Notes under the pieces: generated by a model
Databases searched by the model: none
What the model was told of the DNA's origin: nothing
What the model saw: the letters and a program-made list of their open reading frames with translations, nothing else
Translations under genes and position numbers: made by a program
Source: Heloderma charlesbogerti
Taxonomy: Eukaryota; Chordata; Lepidosauria; Squamata; Helodermatidae
Direction of reading: 5' to 3'
Assembly (NCBI GenBank): GCA_026122225.1
Contig: JANEZZ010000978.1
Coordinates: 434,001 to 498,000, forward strand
DNA: 64,000 nucleotides
Shown here: positions 33,900 to 43,771 of the stretch, piece after piece
How positions within the stretch are numbered: the stretch's first letter is position 1
How the letters are laid out: the number at the start of each line of letters is the position of its first letter

Positions 33900-34117
33900 C
33901 TTACATGCCTCCAACCTCTCCGGGCTGGGTGCTGTTTTTATTGATTTTGTTATGTGTTTTTTAATTGTGCTTTTAATTAATCTGTTTTTATGGTTTTTAA
34001 AACTAAGTTTATTTTAATCTTGGTTTTATGACCGCTAGCTGCCTCTAGCATCATTTCTTGGGTCGGGGGGGGGGGAGAAAGGCGGGGAATAAATCAAATC
34101 AATCAATCAATCAATCA
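33900..34117 (+). mobile_element. L2-like LINE 3' end with AATC tail
   Basis: T-rich 3' UTR-like sequence (TTTTTATTGATTTTGTTATG), then AGAAAGGCGGGGAATAAATC and a (AATC)n tail. It resembles 3095-3255 in layout. The body upstream is not recognisable. Confidence 0.6.
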
Positions 34118-36252
34118 CACAGCTATTGCTGAGTTGTTGAATGCCATTCAGATGATGTATCCCCTGCAAACACTGTTTTAATTTCTTCTGCACACAAACA
34201 ACAACTTAGAATAACGGGCAACATGCGCGTCGCCCCTCATCAGGTGAATGCATGGTGGCTGTGGGGGAGGGGTGAGCTGTTGACTGGTGATCATGATGGT
34301 AGTGAGGTCAAATGCCCCCCCCGCTCATATAATTTGGGAAACTTTTCTAGAATGTTTTAGTGTTTTAAATTTAGCGATCAAGTGTCTGTGTTACTGAACT
34401 CCTGTATTTTCATCCATCATTCTAACGTTTGTTCTGGGTTAGGCTCCCACTCTCCACTCCTGGAGTAAATGCTTCCTTCTTTATAATTTGGTGAACACGT
34501 TTTCCCTTCTGAAGAAAGGCACACAGGAAATGGATGTGTCCCTGGCGCTGGCTATCGCTCCTTTATCATAAAGAATGAACGTGGCCACTTTTTCACTGTC
34601 TGGAGATGCACTGAGGCACAAGTTGCTGAAACTGGGAGTGTCTAGGGATGTGTGTACAAGCAAATCTTGAGCTTGTCAAAGTTCTCCAAATTCCACCTTG
34701 AAACTTCTTGTGTCTGTATTAGATTGTGAGCATTGTTTTTTTCTTTTCACATGAAAATGTGTGTGTATTTTTGTGCATACACATCAGTTGTGCACATCTT
34801 TGAAGTGTACCTATTCACCTCCCATTGATTAAAGCATGTTTGTTTACATTTTTAAAAAGTATGCCTTTTTCCATGCACATTTTCCATATCTTAATAAAAG
34901 ATTTTTATTGAACTGAAGCAAATCTCTGGCACGCCCCTAGGCGTGCCACTGGAATAGGCGGGGGTGCTGCTCCCTGGGCAGCGGAGGAGGTGCCGCTCCC
35001 ATTTGTTCTCCTGGCACAGGAACAGCCTCGGGTCCTTTGCAGCTCTGGCCGGATTGTCTTGCCCTCACCTCCACTGGTAGAGCCCTTCAATGTTCACTTC
35101 CGTTCTTGTGGGCTAGTTGGAGGTGCTGGCCCCAGCTGCTTGGCCCTCTCACTCCAGCCTGCCCTGTGGTCACCTTGTGCCACGAAGCCAGGTCTCGAGG
35201 CACAGGGGTCTTGCTAAGCAGGTCTGTCGAGGCTGTCTGCATGCTGCTTTCAGGCAGGGAGGCCTCCGTCCAGGGCTTGCTCCGCCAGGTGGCGAGACCC
35301 CTTGAGCCTCGGGGGGGCATAAGGAGGCCGCCATTGGCAAGGGCTTTTCCGGCCAAGCTGTCATCTTGGCACGGCTGCTGCTGGGCTTGGAGGGGTCCTC
35401 GGGCAGAGCTTCCTGTGGCATGTGATGGCAAAAGACGTCCAGAGCTGCCTTTGCTGCCTTGGAAAGCAGCGGAGTGGCTGCTCCGCCCGCCTGCAGGTGT
35501 CGTTGTCTGACTTCCGTAATGGGCAGGAGTTGACTTGGCTGACTGACAAATGGGTCTCTCTGAACAGGGGGCGAAGGCAGTCCTGTGTCTTTCCCTGTTC
35601 ATGTCAAAGCACAAGATACGTGGGGGCGGGGGCAAGAGCTTCTTGGGCTCGGGCTGCAAATCGAGCAAATCTCTGTGTGCTGGCCAGGGGCCTGGCGGCA
35701 GTGGGGTAAAGGTGGGGCTGCCTTCCGATCCTCCTCCCATTCCTCACAGAACAGGTCTCTCAGCCAGGGAACTGCTTGGAAAGTTTCCCAGCACCGTCCA
35801 ACATACGCACAGGTTTTCTGCCCCAGTCAGTTGGTGTGTGCATGGGGGTGGGGGTAGGTCTGGCCTCAGCCAAAAAGGGGAAAGGTCTAGAGTTTTCCTT
35901 TCAGTGGGATGTTGCTTCCAGATTAGGCCCAAAAAGTACTAACAAACACAAAAGGGGGGAGGGGGGATTCTGTTCAAAGGAGCCAGCAGGGCTCTTGCCG
36001 AAAGCAGCGTCCATGCAACGTTTTTCTTCTTCACACAAGATTAAATAGTACAGTGAGCAAAAAGTTTGATAGGGGGAGAGAAGGAACTCGGGGAGACCTG
36101 GGCTCAGAAGCAACAAGTGACTCTGGCAAAGAAAGGAGGTGCCACGCTGGCCCTGCTGGCCCACTGGAACAGAACCCTCTCTCCCTCCCTCCCACAAGGG
36201 TGTTCTTGAGAGCCAGTGATGGAGCTGCCAGTGTGGTCCTAAGGTGCCTTTA

Positions 36253-36393
36253 AGCCAGCCTTACCCAGCCTGTGGCCCTTTGGGACTACAACTTCCATCA
36301 ACTCCAGCCAGCATCACCAATTGTCAAGAATGGCGAGAACTGTAGTCTAAAACATCTAAGGGGCACTAATCTGGGGCAGGCTGCTGTTCCCAA
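36253..36393. mobile_element. Short palindromic MITE
   Basis: Imperfect inverted repeat of about 140 bp. The left arm CAGCCTTACCCAGCCTGTGG...GGGACTACAACTTCCAT is matched by the inverted right arm GAACTGTAGTCTAAAACATC...GGGGCAGGCTG. Non-coding. The family assignment is not certain. Confidence 0.6.
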
Positions 36394-36504
36394 CAGGGGA
36401 TTCTGCTAAGTCCCTGGTGGCCTCCCTTCCCAGAGTCTGTGGTCTAGAGAACCTTAACATTGTACTCATGTCCCCCAGCAACGAAGTCCTGAGTGTAAGA
36501 GAGA

Positions 36505-36893
36505 GGCTTTCTTCACACTGGGCTTTTATCCTGTGGTTGAGATGGCTCCTTCATGGAAGTTTGTGGGCTCTTTACATGATGCCGTGACCCTCCAGGGTGT
36601 CTCCTGCACTAAAAGCCCTTTGTTCCATTTTTAAATAGATCGCAGATAATGACCAAATTCCCCCCCCCCGTTGTGGTCTGCTTCAGTTTCCTCTGTGAAA
36701 AGAGGAAAAGCAGCAAGAAGAGGAGTGAGTGAACTCAGTGAAAGATAATGGAAGACTCAGATGCGGGGAGAAGGAGCGGGAAAGGGGAGGGGGGAAAGGA
36801 AGTGTGTGAAATAAGGAGCTGTTGTGATCCTGCATTTAAAATGGAAGCAGAAAGCCCCGTTCTAAATGCAGGATTTTAGGCTGGTGTAGAGAT
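36505..36893 (+). mobile_element. MITE-like element, family C, copy 2
   Basis: About 389 bp from GGCTTTCTTCACACTGGGCT to GGCTGGTGTAGAGATGCC, collinear with 18514-18884. The two termini are imperfect inverted repeats that both lead into a TTTTATCCTG or AAAATCCTGC block. Confidence 0.82.
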
Positions 36894-37221
36894 GCCCAGA
36901 GTGAAAAAATGTCTTCCAAGGCACAGGCTTTGATCTCTGCTGGCATCTTTGTGCTTCTTATCAGCTTCTTCTCATCCCTTGCTGTGGTGATGTACTGCCA
37001 TGGCTTCCAGCTCCCTCCTCGTACTGTCTCCCTATTTTGTAGTCAAGATGTGGCACCTGATCTAGAAAACGTCCTATTTGGCTCTGGTGTGTGTCCCCCG
37101 CCCTTCCATCAACATTTAGGATTGCAGACGGAGAAGGTTTGACCGAGAATAGCGATGGGAAAGCCCCATTGCTCAGAGGTCCTGCATCTCTGACTGTTGG
37201 ATGCTGGAGACAAACATGAAG

Positions 37222-37606
37222 GGCATCGCTACACCAGCCTAAAATCCTGCATTTAAAAACAGGGCTTTCTGCTTCCGTTTTAAATGCAGCATCACAACTC
37301 CTTTGTTCACCAGCTTCCTTTCCCCTGTTCCCTTTCCCCCTCCTTCTCCCGTATCTGAGTCTTCCATTATCTTTCATTGATCTCACTCCACTTCTTGCTG
37401 CTTTTCCTCTTTTCAGGAGGGAACTCAAGCGGAACACAATGGGATAATTTGATAACTCATTATCTGTGATCTATTTAAAAACAAAACAAAGGGCATTTAG
37501 TGCAGGAGACACCCTGGAGGGTCTCTGGGTCATGTAAAATGCCCACAAACTTCCATGAAGGAGCAATCTCAATGCAGGATAAAAGCTCCCTGTGAAGAAA
37601 GCCTAG
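37222..37606 (-). mobile_element. MITE-like element, family C, copy 3 (inverted)
   Basis: Reverse-complement copy of the element at 36505-36893, starting GGGCATCGCTACACCAGCC and ending CCTGTGAAGAAAGCC. It faces copy 2 across about 330 bp, so the pair forms a long inverted repeat inside GFRA2 intron 1. Confidence 0.82.
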
Positions 37607-37967
37607 GAATGGCAGTTGACCTCCTTTTTTCCCTTGTAAGCTTTGAGAGACATCTGGGTGGCCACTCTTGGGAAAGAGAGGAGGGGGTTATGTGGCTCTT
37701 TAGTCTGATCCTGCAAGGGGATTCGCATGTCCATTTCTTCCAGAAGGGAAAATCAAAACACAAACTGTGTTGTTCATTGTTTGCGTGTGTTCAGTTACTT
37801 TAAATGGCTGGGTGTGCCAAGGCACTCAGCACCTAGTGATGAAGTTCGCACGAAAGGCAGCAGCCCACCCCCATTCCTCCTGCTGACTTTGACCAAGGTG
37901 TTGACACTGGTCCCAAATGGGGCTCAGTCTGACCCCCAGTTTCCTAGGTTGCCTTGAGCTCTGCTTC

Positions 37968-38129
37968 ACCTAGGGAGGTGGTGGGCTGTCCCACACTGGA
38001 GGCATTGAAGACGAGGCTGGACAGTCATCTGGCAGGGATGCTCTGACTTGGATTCCTGCATTGAGCAGGGGGTTGGACTCGATGGTCTTGAAGGCCTCTT
38101 CCAACCCTACTATTCTATGATTCTGTGAC
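37968..38129 (+). mobile_element. CR1 3' terminal fragment
   Basis: Last about 160 bp of CR1: TAGGGAGGTGGTGGGCTG, the GCATTGAGCAGGGGGTTGGA block and the ATTCTATGATTCTGTG tail. Confidence 0.93.
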
Positions 38130-38254
38130 CTTAGGCTACCAATTGCTCCTCGTTCCCAGGTGTCTGGGCAACATTCATCCATCCATAGGTTGAAACCCTG
38201 GCTCACAACCCAGCCCAAGGGACAGCTCCCTTTTGACTACTACTGCTGGATCAT

Positions 38255-38497
38255 GCATGTATGCATTTATTGCTTTTTAAAAATCCCACCCTTCCTCCAA
38301 GAAGCTCAGGGCACAGTGTACGTGGGCTTCTCCCCCAGCATATCCTCACAACAGACCTGTGAGGTTGGTTAGGCTGAGAGAGAATGACCTGCCCAAGGTC
38401 ACCCAGTGAGTTTCATGGCTGAGTGGGGATTTGAACCTGGGTTTTTTGTAGTCCTAGTTTGAGACTTTAACCACTACCCCACACTGCTGCTCAGCTT
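38255..38497 (-). mobile_element. MIR-like tRNA-derived SINE
   Basis: The reverse complement reads GTGTGGGGTAGTGGTTAAAG (A box region), GGTTCAAATCCCCACTCAGC (B box region), then GGGTGACCTTGGGCAGGTCA, the conserved MIR-type core, and a CTCACAGGTCTGTTGTGAGG region. The order fits a MIR/CORE-type SINE. The exact subfamily cannot be given. Confidence 0.8.
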
Positions 38498-40675
38498 GAA
38501 TTCTGACATATGCTGGGCAGTCTCTTGGTCCCAGTGAGCAAGAGATGCAGCGAGTATGACTGTGCTATCTATTCAGTCTCGGCATCGCAGCATCTAAGCC
38601 TTTGAGTTTTATAGAACTCTTTGCGAAGCAGAAATGACAAGGGAGCTAATTCTCCATCACAGATGTTGGCAGTAAGGCTGCTAATGAACGTGAAGAGTTA
38701 GAAGGTGGTTTAATTGCAAAATTCACACAAAAATTGACCAGCAGGTGCTACAGGTTTTTGCCACAATCAATCCCTGGATGCAAACATTCTAGTCAAAACC
38801 ACAGAATTCTTGCTTTGTTTTTGCATTCATGAAGAGCAGGCAAGAAGAACTAGTGCCCCAGGCCCTATCACAGCTGCTGGTCCATCCAGACGCAGGGTTG
38901 TTCTGGTCCCTGAGAACTCTGTGCAGGACCATTCATTCACTTGGGCTGGGGTCAGATGTCCTCCCTCTCGCTGGACCACTGGGTTCCTGCAAAGGGGGCC
39001 TTCATGGACTTTCTCGGGCAGGGTGGAAGGCATTTGATTTTTGCTCTGAACAGATACTGGCACATTAATTCCACACAGGTTTTGGTAGCTTACTGCATTA
39101 GTCTCTTCTGGTCATGCGTGGCTGGTGAATTCAGCTGGTTCGGTTCAGTCAGAAGCTGACATTCCCAGCACTTCCACAGAAAGCAGATTGAGTCGTCTGT
39201 GGTGGGTGAATTTGGCTTGTTTGGCTCACTTGGAAGCCAGCACTCTTGGCCCTCCCCCATCAGACTGTCCTGTGCCTGGGGTGGACATGGAACACGGTTT
39301 CTGCCAAGGTTTTGTGGCATATTGCATCACTCCCACCAGAGAGCCTGGCAGGTTTGGTTAGCTCAGAAGCTGGTGTTCTGTGCCATTCCGTTCTAGATTG
39401 CTTCTAGTTGTTGAAGGGTTAATAAAAGCATAATATTGGAAGGGTTTCATTTCTTAACTATTGTACTCCAGTGTCTCTAACACATCCCCCTGTTTTTATC
39501 AGCATTTTGTTAAGTTAAAAAGGCCATTCTGGGCTACTCTAGTTCGGCTTATATGCTGCCCCTGGGCCTTCTGGCTTGCCCCTTAAAGAGGCCACTCACA
39601 ATGTCTAGGCTAGAGGGTCAGAGTTCGTTTTGGCCCCAATGCGGTCCCCAACTTTGCACTTCAGCTGAATCTCACCTGCCGTTCTCTGGTCCATTTGCTT
39701 CCTTTGGACTGATCTTTCGGCAGCTTCTCAGCAACTGCTGGGGAGTTTCCTTGATGCCAGAAAATAGAAGGCAAGTGGATCACCTGGGAGGTGCTGTCCT
39801 TCAACACTCTGCCGTGCAGTTACAAGAGATGGGCCTTTCAATCCAAAGAATGACTTGAAAGTCTCAGGATTTCAATGAAATGATCTTGGGTTTGGAGAAG
39901 AGCAGGCCAGGCTTGTACAGGCACTTAAAACACGGGATTGGGAAGCTGCCTTTGAATGCAGAAAACTGAGCCTCCTGGGTTCTTATTGCTCACCATGCCT
40001 CAGTCTCCCCCAAGTTTGGACAGTCCAGAGAGTTGTGGCAAAAAGGTGAGGGCTGGGGGAGGGGGAGCAGCCCCTCCCCCTCCCCCAGCAGGCAGGTTGG
40101 AGTCAGGTTTCTGTTTAGCATTCAGGCGTGACCTCCCTTCCAAAGGCGGCCTGGCAGCTGCGGCCTTCAACTAACAGAAAAACATAACTGGCCAAACCGT
40201 CACACAGGTGCTGCTGTTTGGTGACAGCTGTTGCCATCTGCCAGGACAGCTAAGCCAAGCTGTCCCCCGCCCCCCCCCCGGATGTCCTGTGAGCACCGCT
40301 GCCCTTTAGGAGACTTGAGGACAGGCTGGCCCGGCAGGGTGTGCAAACGAGAGCTGTGCTGCACACCTGCCCGCTACGCATGGGCAGCACAAATGAGCTC
40401 TGTCACGGCACCGAGGTATTGCTGGCTGGTGGACATCCTGACCTGGGGTGTCTCGACATTAAGCAAAAACCCACCACCACCACCACATCCTTTCTCGGGT
40501 ATTCTGCTTTCACTTTCTTTGCGGGATTAGGATGGGCTTCTTTACACAGCAGGCACGTGGTTTGCAGAGAGGAAGCGCCTCCCTCCCTGGCATGTGTGCG
40601 AAGGAGCGCAGGGGTGGGGGAGTCTTGCTTTTGTCGCTGAACTTGTGCTGTACTGTTTCCCTGCAGCCCTAGGCA

Positions 40676-40812
40676 CACTTACTTGGGAGTAAGCCCCATT
40701 GAAGTCAGTGTGACTTCTGAGTAGACATAAGATTGTGCTGTAAGTCTGCAACCTCAGCACGCTTACGTGGCAGGAAGCCCCACTGAACTTAATAGGGTGC
40801 TCTGAATCAACA
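40676..40812. repeat. Dispersed repeat with AGTAAGCCCCATTGAA motif
   Basis: Contains CTTACTTGGGAGTAAGCCCC, then ACTTCTGAGTAGACATAAGA, then a diverged second CTTACGTGGCAGGAAGCCCC block. Related strings occur at about 33655-33742, 46950-47005 and 53222-53352. The type of element is not known to me. Confidence 0.55.
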
Positions 40813-41528
40813 GAGGATGTTGATTCTGAGCTTGGTGGGGTGGGGGATGAGATCTGGCTCCCTTCATTGCAGGGAGACCTTTTACTCTTTTCTCCCTCTA
40901 ATCTGTGATTGAGAGACACGTGGTTTGAATCAAGGAAAGTCCTTCCTCGGCAAGTTCATGGCGCCAAGCCAGCATTGCACACTGCTGATATGGCACCATT
41001 AACTTTTATTACTAGTTTATCTCCGATCTTTTTGAAAGCGTGATAAAGGGGAAAATGTGCACGAGGCATCCTGGAGGTTGACCATGTTAGGTAAAGGACA
41101 CGCAAAATTCTGTGAGTGACCAAATCGCTCCTGTAGAGACACCCCTGGCTTGTCTTCTGGGGAAGGGGAGGGAGCCAATGAGGAATGTGTCTTTGTCCCC
41201 ATTGTGCTGGAGGTCTGGCAGAATGAGGTTTCTCCTCCTTTCCTGACATTTTTTGAGATCTTTTTAAAAAAAGGGAAGTTAACTGTTGGTCCTCTGGTTT
41301 GCGTCAGAGCTCTGTGCATGACGTTCTAGGGAAGGATGGCAAAAAGGGTCCCATTTGGAAAGTTTAACTTTCAGACAGACTGAGATGAGATTAGCAAATT
41401 CACATGATACCTGTGTGTCAATCCAGGGTGGCACTCAGTGGAGCCAGAAGGCTGAGTTTGCAAAAGCCCATAGGGTGCGTTGATGGAGACCATGTGTGGT
41501 TTCTGCTCTGGGCTTGGGAGATAGGTGG

Positions 41529-42080
41529 TTAAGAACATAAGAAGAGCCATGCTGGATCAGACCAAGGGTCCATCTAATCCAGAACTCTGTTCACACAGTG
41601 GCCAACCACCTGTCGACAGGAAATCCACAAGCAGGATGTGAGTGCAACAGGACCCTCCTGCCCATGTTCCCCAGCAACTGGTGTATGTAGGCATACTGCC
41701 TCAGATACTGGAGGTGGCACAGAGCCATCACGACTAGTAGCCCTTGAGAGCCTTCTCCTCCAGGAATTTGTCCAGCCCCTTTTAAAGCCATCCGAATGGG
41801 TGGCCATCACCACCTCTTGTGGTGGCGAGTTCCATAGCGTTAACTCTGTGCGGCATGAAGAAGCCCTCCCTTTGATTTGTCCTAAATCTCCCACCCATCG
41901 GCTTCATGGGAGGACCCCACTGGGGTTCATTATGAACAACATTATGAGAGAGGGAGAAAAATGTCTCCCTATCCACATTCTCCACACCATGTATAATTTT
42001 GTACACCTCTATCGCGTCTCTTCTTACTCACCTTTTTTCCAAGCTAAACAATCCCAGCTGTTGTACTTCCCTCCTTGATC
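41529..42080 (-). mobile_element. L3/CR1-like LINE 3' end
   Basis: On the minus strand this ends in CTTCTTATGTTCTT, a terminal repeat type seen in L3/CR1-like LINEs, preceded by the ATCCAGCATGGCTC block. The body is similar in layout to the C-terminal and 3' UTR part of CR1 but is not collinear at sequence level with the CR1 copies here, so it is a different, older subfamily. Confidence 0.7.
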
Positions 42081-43450
42081 ATTTCAGTTGCCCCCTTCTC
42101 TCAGCCAAGGAGACATGAGCATGCTGTTTCTCTGCTTCCACGTGTGGCCAGCCACACTACCTGTGGCATGGATCATGGCCTGTGTAGAAACCAACAGTCC
42201 CCTGACTCTTGTTTTATTTTCTTACTAGATGTCTTTTGACCAGACAAGTCCTTCAGGACAGCTTCTAACAAATACATAAACCACAATAAAGGAAGACATC
42301 CCTTTGGATGCAGCTTGATGGTGATTCTCTGTGGCTTTGAGATCTTGCTGAGTGGGGCTTCTGGAAGAGGCACAAAGGCCAGGCTGAGCTTGTGCTCAGT
42401 AGGCTCAGTGACAGAGGAGCCAGCTAATGGCTGCCCCTCCTCGGATGGTGACTTTTGCCTCTTCTGGACCAAATGTAAATTGAGACGTGGTGGCAGTTGG
42501 ACTGAAACTGAGGGGCTTTGGGATGGGCTGTGCCAGCAGCAGTCCTGGTCCAACTCCAGTGTGCAATATGGGCTGAGAGTCATTGGCCGAGCGCGGGTGG
42601 TTCAGGGTTGGGATGCAAGGACCTGCGGTGGGGGGATGGCTGAAATGGAAGGGGCTTTGAGGGCAGTGTGGTTCAGAGCTGACGTGATGGTGCACAGAAG
42701 AGAGCTACTACTGTTGCTACAGTCCTCTGTCCCCTGGTGCTCAGGCAGGGCAGAGGGCTGGCATCAGCAGCTGAAGGTACCACAGAGGAGCCAGCAGAGC
42801 CAGAGTCCACAAACCATCCTAGTCGGATCCGGAGTAACAAATAGGCAGTACAGAGAACACAGAGAGAGTAGTCATATCCAGGCCAAGGTCACTCAGCACC
42901 AGAATCAAGCACAGTCATCATTTCCAACAGCTTCTGTAAGCTTCTACTGGGCTTTTTGTCCTGAGCTGACAGACCCTGCCCCCTGCCCCAGCTGCAGGCG
43001 TTCACTTCGATTGCAGAGAGTCCTCCTCATGAGGAGGCCCTTTCTTGCCCAGTAGACCTCTGCTGCAGCCTGGGACTTGGTCAAGTGCCTCTGAGTTGGC
43101 CTGCCCCTGCATCCTCTGGTGCTACTCTGTGGGACTTGGGGGCCATTCAGCTCCTCCTCTGAGGCAGACTCCCCGTTTACCCAAGGGCTGGGACCTCAGC
43201 AAGCTCCTCCACGAGCTCAGCTCCCTGTAGCAGCACAGGCCCTGGGCATCCTCCTCTGCTGGGCCCGCTAACTCTTCCTCCTCCTCGGAGCCTTCCGATG
43301 GGGCCGTCGGGGAGAGCACATTTGGGGCGGAGCAGCTCCCCTGGTCTACTGGCAGCCCAAGGAACAGCCTGTGCAGGGCTCGTGCCGCACTGGGCATCTC
43401 CCCTCACACCCTTCCGGTCTTTGTCTCCTCCCTGCTCCTCTCCTGTGCAG
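42081..43450. other. Intronic sequence before GFRA2 exon 2
   Basis: No repeat recognised. A 246-codon open frame at 42315-43055 shows no domain or family signature and is treated as chance. The final about 40 bp is the exon 2 polypyrimidine tract. Confidence 0.5.
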
Positions 43451-43765
43451 GCAAGCTGTTCCACGCCTGGGCTGCCCCTTCCTTCCTGGCTGCCCAGGAC
43501 CCCCCTGGCTGGCGGAACCCCATAGACTGTGTTCGAGCCAACGAGCTGTGTGCCACCGAGTCCAGCTGCAGCTCGCGTTACCGGACCCTGCGCCAGTGCG
43601 TGGCTGGCCGTGACCGCAGCACCATGCTGGCCAACAAGGAGTGCCAGGCGGCGCTGGAGGTGCTGCAGGAGAGCCCCCTCTATGACTGCCACTGCAAGCG
43701 TGGGATGAAGAAGGAGCTCATCTGCCTGCAGATCTACTGGAGCATTCATCTGGGCCTGACTGCAG
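43451..43765 (+). CDS. GFRA2: GFRA2 exon 2 (receptor domain 1)
   Basis: Codes for residues 14-118 plus the first base of codon 119 (315 nt, phase 1 at both ends). It gives the start of the mature receptor and cysteine-rich domain 1. Eight cysteines lie at residues 40, 47, 53, 63, 78, 93, 95 and 105, in DCVRANELC, RYRTLRQC, MLANKECQAALEVLQ and LYDCHCKRGMKKE. These are diagnostic of GFRA2 rather than GFRA1, which lacks the MLANKEC spacing. The protein binds neurturin and presents it to RET at the cell surface. Position 52, a glycosylated Asn in human GFRA2 as I recall it, is Ser here. The exon ends ACTGCAG before GCAAGC, a GC-type donor. Confidence 0.95.
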
Positions 43766-43771
43766 GCAAGC
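43763..43771 (+). other. GFRA2: GC-type 5' splice site of GFRA2 intron 2
   Basis: CAG/GCAAGC. Joining here to 45756 gives the conserved LGLT-A-G-EEF(F/Y)EASPYEP sequence with no extra residues. AG/GCAAG is the favoured context for GC-AG introns. A GT donor (GAG/GTGGGG) lies 21 nt downstream at 43787 and would stay in frame. Confidence 0.85.

Larger units (their letters stand above)
29900..43450 (+). other. GFRA2: GFRA2 intron 1
   Basis: A GT-AG intron of 13,551 bp. Donor GTGAGT at 29900; acceptor is a long pyrimidine tract ending CTCCTCTCCTGTGCAG at 43450. It holds the repeats listed separately. Stretches without a recognised repeat are 31.4-32.08, 32.31-33.9, 34.12-36.25, 38.50-40.67, 40.81-41.53 and 42.08-43.45 kb. 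Regulatory elements may lie there but none is identifiable by eye. Confidence 0.88.

Noticed and set aside
41000..41160. Further family B MITE copy
   Set aside because: AAAATTCTGTGAGTGAC and GAGACACCCCTGG resemble the family B right end, but the rest does not align convincingly.
42315..43055. 246-codon open frame before exon 2
   Set aside because: No domain, no splice context and no similarity to a known family. It lies wholly within GFRA2 intron 1.
43451..43765. GFRA1, GFRA3 or GFRA4 instead of GFRA2
   Set aside because: MLANKECQAALEVLQ and the ungapped spacing to the first domain 1 cysteine match GFRA2. GFRA1 has a different, longer segment between the fourth and fifth cysteines.
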